Positions 48,206 through 58,555 of a DNA stretch of 64,000 nt are shown here, in pieces. The notes beneath the pieces were generated by a model, which was given only the letters and a program-made list of their open reading frames with translations, searched no databases and was not told the origin of the DNA. The stretch is from NCBI GenBank assembly GCA_016081115.2, contig JABTTQ020002611.1:434001-498000 (forward strand). Reading direction: 5' to 3'. Origin of the DNA: Rehmannia glutinosa. Its lineage: Eukaryota; Streptophyta; Magnoliopsida; Lamiales; Orobanchaceae. How positions within the stretch are numbered: the first letter of the stretch is position 1; the number at the start of each line of letters is the position of its first letter. A program made the position numbers and the translations under genes.

Positions 48206-49759
48206 TGTTGGGAAATTTATTGTTTAGATTTTGATGAATGCCATGTAAAACTTAGAATAGGAAGTTGGAACCCCATTTTCGTTCAAAACCGCATTGTAAT
48301 AAATAGGGCTGGTCAAGTGAGTTAAGTCGGCTACTATGCCTAAACATGCAAGAAGACAATTGGAGACTAGAAGGAAGACTCCACTGCAAGACGGTGAGTA
48401 TGGCAAAGAAGAGAAGACGGGAACTCGATCGAAGGAGCGGTGAGATGCGGTGAGTAGAGTATCGGTCAAGTCAACTCAAGATAGCCAAGTCTCAAGTTGA
48501 AGTGAGAAGAGTCATCCAATGATTGGAAGTCGACTCTAAGTCACCTGGGGAAAGCAAGGAAATTCGGTCAAGTCGAGATAACTAGAAGAGATCACATTTG
48601 CCGTAAATCAAGGGAATTACTTAAACAAGTAATACCTCCATACTACTTTTCTCAAGTGCTCAGTCCCGAGCGTGCAAAAGGAATAAACCAATGGGAAGCA
48701 CCGCACCATGTCGAACTCGAAAAGTCAAGAACAATTCATACGAGGAAGTGGCAATTCCAAGGATCGCAACAAGACAAGCCAACGACCACAAGTGACTTTC
48801 AAAAATGAGCCTATCTCTTCAACGGGCAGATTTTTGAAAGATCACTATAAAAGCCGAGGAATAACTCGAGAGAAGGTTACACGAACCACGAACATTCAAG
48901 CAAACATTTGAACCGTAACCTAAGATATTCTCAAATCATTCAAGATTAATCCTCAAGCCTACATTACGAAGAAAATCAATCCAACACTCACCTATGAAGG
49001 AAAGATAACTTCAATTAGTTGAAGAGGAAGTTTTTGAAGAATCAAGGGGTCTACATTCCACGGAGGATTGTAAGAAGGTTCAAGGTCGAACCGATCTCAA
49101 GTTTTGGAGGGCTTCGCGATCAAATCCAAGGAGCTTGAACAAATGGGTTGTAGTAGCAAGCGCAACGCCTATGAAGAAGTCGTGTGTCGCACGAGAAGCC
49201 AGTGCGTGACCAAGGCATCTCGGTCGAGTCCCAAAGGATCAAGTCGGTTGTGTGATCAAGACTTGTATCCGGACACATTACCACTCTGTATCGATCAATA
49301 CCTAGTGGATTCCTCCGGGGAGTTGGAGAAGAGAGGAGTAGAAGAATTACCCCATCTTTGAACCTCTATAAAAACTTATCGTGTCATTTACATTTCAAAG
49401 ACTTTAATTCTCGCATTTTATTTATTTAACTCTGTGATAAATTTGCCATCCTATTGATAATCAATCGTGTGCTAAAACCAAGTATTAAAACAACTTAACC
49501 AAATTCAAGGGTGTTAAGTCTTCCATTGAAAAAATCACAGTTGAGTTAAGTCTTTAGTCAAAACAATTTGAGTTATTTGATCAACGGCTCGGTAGTCTGT
49601 TGAGTGACTAACTCACGATTAACTAACTTAGCTATCCATCAAGGACACATCATCCGTGAAATACTAACTCGAGAGCATTTAAAAGGACTAAATCGAAAAG
49701 TTGGTAAGGTTTATTCAACCCCCTTCTAAACCTTACACTCACACCCCTTGGGACCTACA
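48206..49759 (+). repeat. 3' LTR of copia element E
   Basis: TGTTGGGAAATTTATTG to ACCCCTTGGGACCTACA, 1554 bp. It is very close to 37711-39078 except at CAG/CTG positions. The flank AAATC (49760-49764) is the right-hand target-site base set; the left partner was lost in the D/E deletion. Confidence 0.9.
48846..48852 (+). promoter_or_regulatory. TATA box in 3' LTR of element E
   Basis: TATAAAA, conserved position and context. Confidence 0.7.
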
Positions 49760-50480
49760 AAATCTAAATCGCATTCCCATGTTTATTGTGGAAGAGTTTG
49801 ATGACTGGAAAATTCGTATGCATGCTCACATATCAGCTTTGCACGATGAGATTTGGCTAGTGATAGAAGATGGGCCATCGCAAATCTTAAAGGTCAACAT
49901 TCTTTGTAAGAAGAGGACTGGCGAAGGAGAATATCTTTGCAGAGCACATACCGCTATGGTTGAAAAGCCACGTTTTGAATGGACCAACGAAGATAGAAAA
50001 AGATACCACCTTGATAGTGTTGCAAGGACATCCTATACAGACCTTGGACAATGTTATGTTTATACAAAGTCAAATCATGCAAATCGGCAAAGAAATTTGG
50101 GATAAACTAACATTGATCTGTGAAATATATGAACAGATTAAAGAGAATAACTTAACTATTTGGTTCAAAAATTTGAAAATTTTAAAATGCTTGCGGTGAG
50201 AGTCCGGATGGTGGATGCGGATTAACGAGAAATTAAAAAGGAGCTCACTCATGGAAAGTACACTCAAAAGGAGATGTGCATGAAGATCCTACGCGCCTCC
50301 TAGCCGAGTGGGAAATGAAGGTCATGGCCCGAGATATTCCATGGACCTCTCCAAATCATCAAATCATGAGTTGTTCTCGGACCTCAAAGCTTATGAGTTT
50401 GAGCTAAGAAGAAAAGAGCAAGAGGAAACATTGTGTCCGAGACGGTTGCACTATTGGCCAAATGGAGGGAAGAAAGTCTG
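49760..50480 (+). pseudogene. gag fragment of copia element F, interrupted by E
   Basis: It begins inside the fourth codon of a gag of the same family: NLNRIPMFIVEEFDDWKIRM, then ALHDEIWLVIEDG. UBN2 continues (EIWDKLTLICEIYEQIKEN) to NHELFSDLKAYEFELRRKEQ near 50413. Element E inserted just after its start codon. It ends near 50480, where CACTA-type sequence starts. The ORF 49701-50105 includes the LTR end and is an artificial fusion. Confidence 0.8.
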
Positions 50481-50499
50481 AGCCAAAAGAAATATTTAT

Positions 50500-51338
50500 T
50501 ACTAAATATAACATGGATTCTCCAATTTCAGTTGTTTTACCGAGGGGTCGAAGGATGTTTATGTGTTTGTACCATAGGGATCGAAGGATGATTCGAGGAT
50601 GTGTCTGTTCCATTTCCACTAGCACTCATTAGATTTTGTTTAAAAACTTTACTAGTAAGGATTTGCATTGTAAGTTGACAAATTGGAAGCTGTGAGGATC
50701 TTGCAACCTTTTGGCCTTTAAGTACTCGTTTGTATAGTCACATTTTGACCTTTACGTATACTCGTTGTGTATATTTTGAATGGATTGCTTAATGTAGGTC
50801 ATATTTGTTAATTCTGATTGTAATTAATTGTTGGGTTATTTAGATTAACTTTTGGTACTATTGGCATTAAATAGAGGGGTGAAAAAACACAATATTGTTG
50901 AGCCAAATAAAATCATAAAAAAAAAACATCGGTTATAAAGTGATGTGTTAAAATGTAACGATAACGGTTATTCTAATATAGACATCGGTTTTCAAACCGA
51001 AGTCATTTCAGAACCAACTATACCAAAACACCAACACTTATAAGCCGTTGTGGTTTCAAGAACTAATATCGGTTAGATACAGATGTTAACAAACGATGTT
51101 GTTATAGAAAACAACGTCGGTGAAAAACTATTGTTAAATGATCCGCACTTTAACAAAGGGACATTAACATCGCTTATTTTTTAATAAACATCGTTTATTA
51201 ACCGATGTTGTTTCATTTATTGACATCGATTTTGAACGGATGTTGAAAACGCCTTTTTTAACAATAGGTGTTTCAACATCATTTTTTTCATTAGACATCG
51301 GTCAAAAACCGATGTCTATTAGCATTTTTCTTGTAGAC
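50500..51338. mobile_element. CACTA terminus, right-end orientation, truncated
   Basis: It ends TTTTTCTTGTAG at 51325-51336, the complement of the CACTACAAGAAAAA terminus of plant CACTA elements. Inside are many copies of the hairpin-like motif ACATCGG...CCGATGT (for example 51293-51317), typical subterminal repeats. Nearly the whole segment is the inverted counterpart of 51822-52600; for example 50720-50790 pairs with 52330-52400. No ORF. Confidence 0.8.
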
Positions 51339-51821
51339 ATCCGTGTAAACAACCCAATGAAATGTTTCAGGTTTATGTTATCTATTTGGCTAGAACATTG
51401 TTATTGTTGAAATTGTTGACTTGAATTAAGTTGATAACTAGACATGTTTGTTGCATTTGTTGAACAAATGGCCCATGTACCATGTTCATGACATTTTCAT
51501 AAAGAAAAGAAGATTCCCATTTAACTTTAGCCAATTTCTCATATTTCGCTTTGAGCCGAAAGGCATAGCTATATATCCATAATCTAACAATTGAAATATT
51601 AAGATTATCTTAATCATAAGGGGATAGACTAGTTGATGGTATGAGCTTATATAAAGAATATTAAATTAGGTCCCTAAAACCATCCTTCGCATTCGAGATA
51701 CACCATCAATATGAATAGAAGAGGTTTTAGAAGTTCCTACCGGAAGAAGAACTTCAAGCAATTTAAGAAATATCTCAATCTCTAGATTTTTGATTCAAAT
51801 ATATCAATTCACACTACAAGA
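51339..51821. other. Spacer between two facing CACTA ends
   Basis: 483 bp not part of the inverted repeat. A short open stretch near 51711-51785 (MNRRGFRSSYRKKNF) is too short to call. I see no recognisable gene; it is probably the older host or repeat sequence into which the elements inserted. Confidence 0.4.
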
Positions 51822-52600
51822 AAAATGTTAATAGTACAAGAAGAGGTTTTTAACCGTTGTTAAAGGGGTTTTCAACATCGATTTTCCACCAATGTCAATA
51901 AGTGAAACATCGGTGAAAAACGGCGTTTATTAAGAAAAATAAGTGATGTTAAAGCCCTTTGTTGTTCAAGTGCGGACTATTTATCAACAAGTTTCACCGA
52001 CGTCATTTCTTATACCATCATCAATTGTTAACATCGGTGTTTAACCGATGTGGATTCTTGAAGCCACAATGACTTATAAGTGTTGTTTTGTTTTAGTTAC
52101 GAAATGACCCGGCCAAACCGATGTCAATATTAGAATAATTGTTGTCGTTATGTATTAACACATCACTTTATAACCAATGTTGTTTCGTTTTAAAACTCGA
52201 TTTCATTTTTCACAAAAATATTGTTCACCCTTCTAATTAACGACAATAGTACCAATATTCACCAATGTAAATCAACCAACAATTAATTACAATAGAAATC
52301 AACAAATATAACTTGCATAAGCCGTCCATTCAAAATATGCACAACGAGTATACGTAAAGATCAAAATGTGGCTACACAAACGAGTACTTAAAAACCAAAA
52401 TGTTGCAACATCCTCATAATTCCTAGTTTATCAACTTACAATGCAATTCCTTACTAGCTAGTAATGTTTTTAAACAAAATCCAATGAGTGTTAGGGGAAA
52501 TGGAACATACACATCCCGAAACATCCTTCGACCCATTTGGTACATGCTTCGTCTCCTCGGTTACCTAACAAATGATTCAAAAGTCTCATCCGTTGGAATT
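51822..52600. mobile_element. CACTA terminus, left-end orientation
   Basis: It begins CACTACAAGAAAAATG, a canonical CACTA terminus, and carries the CATCGGT / ACCGATGT subterminal motifs. It is the inverted partner of 50500-51338. It stops at about 52600, where an LTR-like sequence begins; the CACTA genes at 54815-56895 may belong to the same element. Confidence 0.8.
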
Positions 52601-52618
52601 GGTCTTTGATAAATGGGG

Positions 52619-53440
52619 TGTTGACCCGATTTTGACCAATTAATTAAGTGGTTTCCATTTGTGAAAAATGGAATTAAATTATTTGTAAAAATTCTACTAA
52701 GAGAGTAGATGAGAATAGCATTTGAAATTTCTCAAAATCGATTCCGGGTGAATGAGAAATTAATGCTAGAAGTTAGCCACTTAATACAAATAAATGGTAT
52801 GGAAAATGGAAAAATGTGGGGAATGAGAGATGCTCCATCCCACATAGGAAAAAGAGGATAAAGTTGCACACTTAATATATCCCAAGTTGGACATATGGGT
52901 TTGGGCCTCGGGGGGAACCCAAGTTTTTAAAGGGGTGAGGACCTACGAGGCTTGTGGGTTTGGTTCAGCACACACGCGCGCTCGGCTCGGCTCGGCCCGG
53001 ATCCGGGTCGTGGGTCGTGGGCTTCGGCCGCTTCAAGGCCCTTATTCTTTTTGGACCAAAAACCTTTAAAATTAAATGTTTAATTAATTTTTGTAATTAA
53101 TTAAATAGATTTAATTAATTTTCGTAATTAATTAAAAAGAGTTCAACGGGAAAACGTTTGGCCAGCAAGACGGCGGGAGCACGGCCCGTGTGGTTGGGTT
53201 GTGCTACTGCCGCATGAAGTTGTGAGCGGACGAGCCGGCACACGCCCGTCGGCCTGGGTCTTCAAGTCTTGATGTTTTTCCCCCTCGCACGCACGCGGCG
53301 GCGCGCACGACCGTGCGCCCGGTCGTGCTCCCGTCGCAAGTGCGTGCTCATTGCAAAAGGTGTCTTTCGAGCCAAAAGACGTGTTCTTTCCATACGAGGC
53401 GTCTAAAGCCTATAATATTCGATCCCTGGTGACTCGAAAA
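52619..53440 (+). repeat. LTR-like sequence of an unassigned retrotransposon
   Basis: It starts TGTTGACCCGATTTTGACC inside the CACTA arm. It contains TCCCACATAGGAAAAAGAGG followed by a TTTAATATATCCCAAGTTGG block, an arrangement common in plant LTRs. A duplicated TTAATTAATTTTNGTAATTAA segment lies at 53071-53135, with GC-rich sequence at 52970-53350. The 3' edge is not clear: no CA plus primer site is readable, though GATCCCTGGTGACTCG near 53420 and an A-run follow. Could be a solo LTR. Confidence 0.4.
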
Positions 53441-53707
53441 AAAAAAAAATATACGAAATAATCGGATAACAATAACCGAGCATTGCATTTTGCATCTTGT
53501 CCCATTTCCTCCTTGAAAGCTTGAAAGTTGTCAAACACTTCGCTTGTTATTGTTGTTCGGTTTTGTTGTCTCGCTAACCTAAATCGTATAAAGTCGTTGT
53601 ATCTTAGAGGCGAGCGCCGGAATCGTAAGCACTCGATATACGGGGCGTTTTCGTCTTGCATGGAGATCGATTCCAAATCGTGCCTCGAATTAGCCTATAC
53701 ACTAAAT
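53441..53707. other. Unassigned sequence after the LTR-like segment
   Basis: Both strands are open for 70-90 codons (53410-53676 minus, 53528-53749 plus) with no recognisable motif. Possibly the internal leader of the retrotransposon at 52619. Confidence 0.3.
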
Positions 53708-53871
53708 CCCACCATTTTCTTCACATACGAAACCTACCAGAAATTTTAACCAACATCATCATCTTCAATTGATTAAATGCGAACCAACTCCCACCATTTT
53801 CTTCACATACAAAAACCTACCAGAAATTTTAACCAACATCATCATCTTTAATTGATTAAATGCAGAACCAA
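53708..53871. repeat. 82-bp direct tandem duplication
   Basis: The unit beginning CCCACCATTTTCTTCACATAC recurs 82 bases later at 53790 with few differences. Both copies run through CAACATCATCATCTT to GATTAAATGC. Close similarity suggests a recent duplication or a local assembly duplication. Confidence 0.85.
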
Positions 53872-53976
53872 CGTCATAACATAAGAGATATCTTATTTCA
53901 AAATGAATTCCTTATTGGAGCTCATGCATTTGACAAAAAATCAAAAAGCTGAATAACAAAATAATGATGCCTCAAA

Positions 53977-54102
53977 GCAGTTGAAATATTGAAGAGCGAA
54001 GGGCTTCATGTTCACTTTTTTTGTCTTGATGTTTCAGACCATAATTCCATCAAGACATTTGTTTATTGGTTTCAAGAGGCTTTTGGGGTTGTGGATATAT
54101 TG
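53977..54102 (+). pseudogene. Exon fragment of a short-chain dehydrogenase/reductase (SDR) gene
   Basis: An open frame reads AVEILKSEGLHVHFFCLDVS, then DHNSIKTFVYWFQEAFGVVD and IL. This follows plant classical SDRs of the menthol-dehydrogenase / salutaridine-reductase-like group, whose sequence here has the form AVE.LKSEGL.VHFH.LDV.D..S...F..WF...FG.LDIL before VNNAG. The LDVSD piece helps form the NAD(P)H site. The exon ends at DIL followed by donor GTAAGT at 54103. The upstream GXXXGIG exon and the downstream NNAG and YXXXK exons are not found nearby, so only one exon is present. It was probably carried in by a transposon (CACTA genes lie 0.7 kb away) or is a gene relic. Confidence 0.7.
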
Positions 54103-54814
54103 GTAAGTATATTTATTTATATTGGTCAATATTTAATCAATTAATCAATTAACAAATCCGGTAAACCTTTAGTAATATCCTGGTCATTATTTTGGTGAGA
54201 CCTTCAACTAGGAAGACTACATGTTTTTAAAGATTGCAAAAGAAGTCAGGAGGCAGTTCGAGAGACCTATATAGACCTTAGTCATAAATAACAAAAACCT
54301 ACATTTGTCCAAATTAAAAGGACACTCCCTAAGATTTTCCACTTTGTTCCTTCATCGAAATTTGAACAGTTAGACACCTGTGGTGTATCTTAATTAAATC
54401 ATAAAACTATCTTAAAGTTTAAATCACTTTTAACCATCAAGCTTAAATATCCAAAATCAAACTTTGGTCCATGACACCATACTTGGATCTAGCTACAGCA
54501 TTCGACACTGTTGCTCCTCACTCTCTAACAAGATGTGCACTGTCAAGCCTAATAGTTCCAAGTTAACATCCAAAAGTGGTATTCTCAGATTGGTTGTTCA
54601 ATTATAGTGGTGGCAACAACTCAACAATGCTCATTAGTCTTAGAAAAACTAGAATATAAGGTGAAGAGATTTAATAAACAACGGTCTTTGAAAAGAGAAT
54701 ATAAAATAAATAATAAAAAGTAGTAAGGAAGAAAATAGGAGGTTTATTAACAACTTTAACTATTCACAAACAAAATTCTAGCCAAGTCAAGGGTAGCTTG
54801 AATACCTATTCTAC
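54103..54814. other. No recognisable gene
   Basis: AT-rich sequence after the SDR exon. I searched it for continuing SDR motifs and found none. Possible CACTA internal or intron sequence. Confidence 0.4.
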
Positions 54815-56040
54815 TCAAACATGTGATCTTGCATGCATTGCTCCCACTCTAAGCGCACTTCATCAATTTGTCTGGAGTGTGTTGACCTTTTAAACTATGA
54901 ACACATATTATATTAGTAAAATCCAACTATTAATCTTTCTTTGAATAAAGCCAACTATTAATCACTTTGCAAAATTATAAATTACACAATTTCGGACTAT
55001 CTAAAAACATCAAATATGAAATGTATAACCATTAATCGCGGTGGAGCTTTGTTAGTCTTTCAAGTATTCGTGAAGTATCTCTTACATATTGCATTACATA
55101 GAAACCACAATGCATTTCATCCGGTTGAATAGGAGACTACGTTAGAAAAAAATGTTAGTTAGCTATACAAATTATATTAAATAACATATGTTAATCACAA
55201 GGACATACCCGATTATATCCCATTAGGGTTGCTTTTTTCCTTTCCTTCCTTGCCCACATTAAATAATTTTAAAGCCCTTCAAACATCACAAGATCGATTA
55301 ACAAGTGAAGCAATATTTAATTTATCGACTTGCATGCGAAAAACAAGTTCTGATTAATAACATCTCTCCAAGTATCATCGCGAATGCGGGGCCAAGAGGA
55401 TCCAAAATATATACAATCTCATTTGTAAGTGGTCGATCACAATCAAAATCCAATGATACTAAACACAAATAAATGATTAGTACTTGCAATTATACAAGTT
55501 AAGAATATACAATTGAAAGTTAAGAATATTACATGGCACCAAATCTAATTGATTAATTGATGCAATCGTCATCCAACCTATTTGCTAAAAAGCATACTGG
55601 ATTGTATCGGTTGTAGGATATAGTTTTTATTTGTTCTTGTTATCGGCACATGCTCTATACCATACGGATCCACAAATAAAAACTTATCCACAAATTTTTC
55701 CTTTATCTTTTAAAGGTGCCTACAATTTTAAAAAGAGGAATGAAATTAGTATAGTAAATTATGAAGTATTAACAATTTATAAAAATAGTAGATAATAATT
55801 GAAAGTCTTACCATATGTACACAATTATAGAAAAGTACGAAATTGGCTCCAATTCACAGAAAGTGAGTGGTGTCTAAAAGGTCAACATGGATCACCTTCT
55901 CAAGTTATTTTCTAAAATCATATGTACACTCTTTCCATCAAGTACGTTCTTGCAACCACAATAGAACATGAACATCTCTCTTGGCATATTGAACCGACAA
56001 CTTTACTATAATTTTTCCCATCGCCAACTTTAATTGCACC
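54815..56040 (-). pseudogene. Ulp1-like cysteine protease region (peptidase C48 type) of a CACTA element
   Basis: Read on the minus strand in several exon-like pieces. Near 55420-55388: VYILDPLGP, where the Asp matches the catalytic Asp of C48 proteases. Near 55126-55070: QPDEMHCGFYVMQYVRD, matching the Q...CG(Y/F)YVM box with the oxyanion Gln and catalytic Cys. Near 54880-54830: RQIDEVRLEWEQCMQ, matching the usual C-terminal segment after the protease. A second QPNGI-type segment near 55225 may be a duplicated exon. Ulp1-like domains are often fused to the accessory proteins of plant CACTA and Mutator elements; their function there is unclear. Stops between pieces may be introns or decay. 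Confidence 0.7.
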
Positions 56041-56155
56041 AGATTTCTAATTAATGCAAATGTACAAATGTTAGATAGGTGCCAAACTATAAATTATTTA
56101 AGCATTTAACCAGAAATTTTACATCACAATTACCTCATTTTTAATTTTATCAAGT

Positions 56156-56895
56156 GTGCGGGCCAAGCAATATGGTTGCCTACAACATCACCAAGCCACA
56201 CACACGCCCCGAGTGATTTTAATTAGTAAAGGAGCTGATTCATCCATTGTTTCATCGATGGCGATGCAAATGCAATTTCTCGGAATGGTTCATCATAAAG
56301 AAAGTTGTCAGGTCCATCAAGGTGGACAATTGTACCATATGGAACAATCTTGTTTGTAGACTCCAATGTCAATCTTTGTAGAGCCCTAAAAGACGAATAA
56401 TCATCGATTAACTACACAAAATAAAAAATCATTAAGCAGCAAATACATGTTCATTGTGGTAATTAAACATATACCTCTAAAGCAACTTTTCTCAAAGAAT
56501 TACGAAATCAGCTTCATCATCATCTTCATCTTTGTTGGATTGATGTGGAGAACAACTAGCTTTCTCGTTTTAACATCAGTTCTATTTTTTCTAAGCATTT
56601 GTTTTTCTTTTCTAAGTGTGCATCTTGCTTTTCTAATCGTACATTTTGCTCTTGAATAAGAGCACCCTGTTCAGCAATCAATTTCTTAGCATCAATCAAC
56701 TCTTTTCTTTGCGCACTTCTTACCTCTTGGTCAACTTGCTTCTTCCCAGGAACAAAGTTGAAGTACATAGATGAAGTAACATGCTTTCCAAGACCCTCAC
56801 CCGTCCAGGATGTTCTTTTTTCAAGTGCCTTTGTTAGGATGCCTTGTTTTGCTTCTTCGATTTTCAGCTTACCCTCTTTTTTTAGCTCTATAAAA
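56156..56895 (-). pseudogene. CACTA accessory protein (Transposase_24 / TNPA-like) exons
   Basis: One exon on the minus strand runs 56895-56556. It gives GKLKIEEAKQGILTKALEKR and SSMYFNFVPGKKQVDQEVR, then a coiled coil of Glu, Gln, Lys and Leu (RLEKQDAHLEKKNKCLEKIE). The YFN(Y/F)VPGKK(Q)...EV pattern followed by a coil is typical of the Transposase_24 family of plant En/Spm-type proteins. A second block, 56375-56156, gives IVPYGTIVHLDG and DVVGNHIAWPAHLI, the kind of segment that follows in such proteins before the Ulp1 region. Order on the minus strand is coil, this block, protease, as in CACTA ORF2 proteins. Several breaks; partial. Confidence 0.7.
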
Positions 56896-57402
56896 TTATA
56901 CTGTCATACAACAAATGACAAAAAAGGTATATAATCAGAAATTAAAAGGCTTAATTAATATCCGCCAGGTACTACAATTTTGCCACTTTAGTAAGATTTC
57001 CTACTGTACAGAGAGTAAACCAAAATTAAAAACCAACATATTTTGTTATCTGAAATGGCAGCATTCAAAGAAACTGATGAATTTCCTAAAACAATGCATT
57101 AATACCAACACAATACATTATAAGAGGTGTCATAGCAGAAAACATGCATAAGAAAATCAGACAGTATTATAATATAACTATGATGGCATTAGTGGTAAAT
57201 TAGTTCATCAATCCAACTGAAAGAAAGACAGCTTACTGATGGCATCTCTTTTCTATAATGTAGGCAAGCAATATGCTAGGGTGCTTGGTTATATATATAA
57301 CTCTGTCTTGCATGTTCTATGGGTTACAATAATTATATTCTACATTCAAAAGTATTGATTCTTCCAATTATAACTTTTTATATGTCTTGAAATTTTGAAT
57401 AA
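56896..57402. other. No recognisable gene
   Basis: AT-rich sequence upstream (minus-strand sense) of the CACTA exon. A splice acceptor TATGACAG on the minus strand abuts the exon at 56896, so this may be an intron. ORF 56915-57151 on the plus strand matches nothing I know. Confidence 0.35.
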
Positions 57403-58059
57403 TACTAGTAATATGCACGTGCATTGCACGTGATTTATATAATTTTACAAATTTTATTTACTAATTTTATTGAAAGATTATTGTAAATTTAAGATGTATT
57501 ATAAATATAATAAAAACCAAACAAACAACTAATTAGAACAAAAATTTTGAGTTACTTCAAAATATTTTACATGCTAAAATTTGATAACCCAATTTTTGCA
57601 TTAATAAAAAAATTGAATCTAAATCATATTAAATTGTATATCCATTATTACAAAAAAAAAGAAAAACATAGATAAAGATTAATGAATAAAGCTTGGACAA
57701 CAAACTATTTTTTTCAAAATTTTAATAATAACTTATATTTCACTAATTTTAAAACTAATTATCTTGTTATTGAAAATACATATATTTCTCTGTAATTCTC
57801 AATGATCTCAAACCTCCATCTTCACATATTTAAAAAATGTATCATTTAATTATCTCACAGTTTAGGGAGGGTGATAGATGATAAATTTATTTTAATGGGA
57901 TATTTGCAACTAAAAGTGAATTTAGAAACTATATATTGTCTTCCTACTTATTTAAATCAAACTAAATACATTAATCTTATTTTTTTTATCTTCATTTAGT
58001 TATAAATTCATACTCTTGTTTCTTTTTGTAGATGTATTTAGTTATTAAGAAAATTAAAG

Positions 58060-58555
58060 AAAAATATTATAAATGTACATTTTTACATAACACTCAACTT
58101 TAAATGGCTAAAACTATCTCATATGAAGTCTTTTATATATGCTTATGACATATGATTGGAAAGCTCTCGACATCTAGTTTAATATGAAATTAATATTATT
58201 TACAAATTCAAAATATTCTATGAAATACAATTAAATGAAAGCATATAAGAAGAGTATAGAATACAAAGAGACATTAATCATATTATAAAACAAAAATAAA
58301 ATCAATATATAAAACTACTTAATTGCCCCTAAAACTAACTTTACTATAAGGATATTTTTGGCAAATCAAAATTTTCAAGAAACCTTCAAACTCATTCATA
58401 CTTTTATAATAAGTATAGATTAGCTTCATATTAAACTAGATTTCGAGAGCTTTCTAACAATATGTCATAAGCATATGTAACGACTTCGCATAAGAAAATT
58501 TTAATCATTTAAAATTCAAAACTATGTAAAAAATAAGAATTTATGTTTTTATAAT
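58060..58555. repeat. Foldback / MITE-like inverted repeat
   Basis: Arms of about 110-130 bp (about 58070-58189 and 58424-58545) are inverted copies. Shared cores are GCTTATGACATAT, GAAAGCTCTCGA and ATCTAGTTTAATATGAA on the left and their complements on the right. The loop is about 235 bp. Long arms with a short non-coding loop fit a foldback or MITE; the family is unknown. Confidence 0.75.

Noticed and set aside
49701..50105. 134-codon ORF as a gene start
   Set aside because: It begins inside the 3' LTR of E and runs into gag of F; the fusion is created by the insertion.
53410..53749. Opposed ORFs of 88 and 73 codons
   Set aside because: No recognisable domain on either strand; probably retrotransposon leader.
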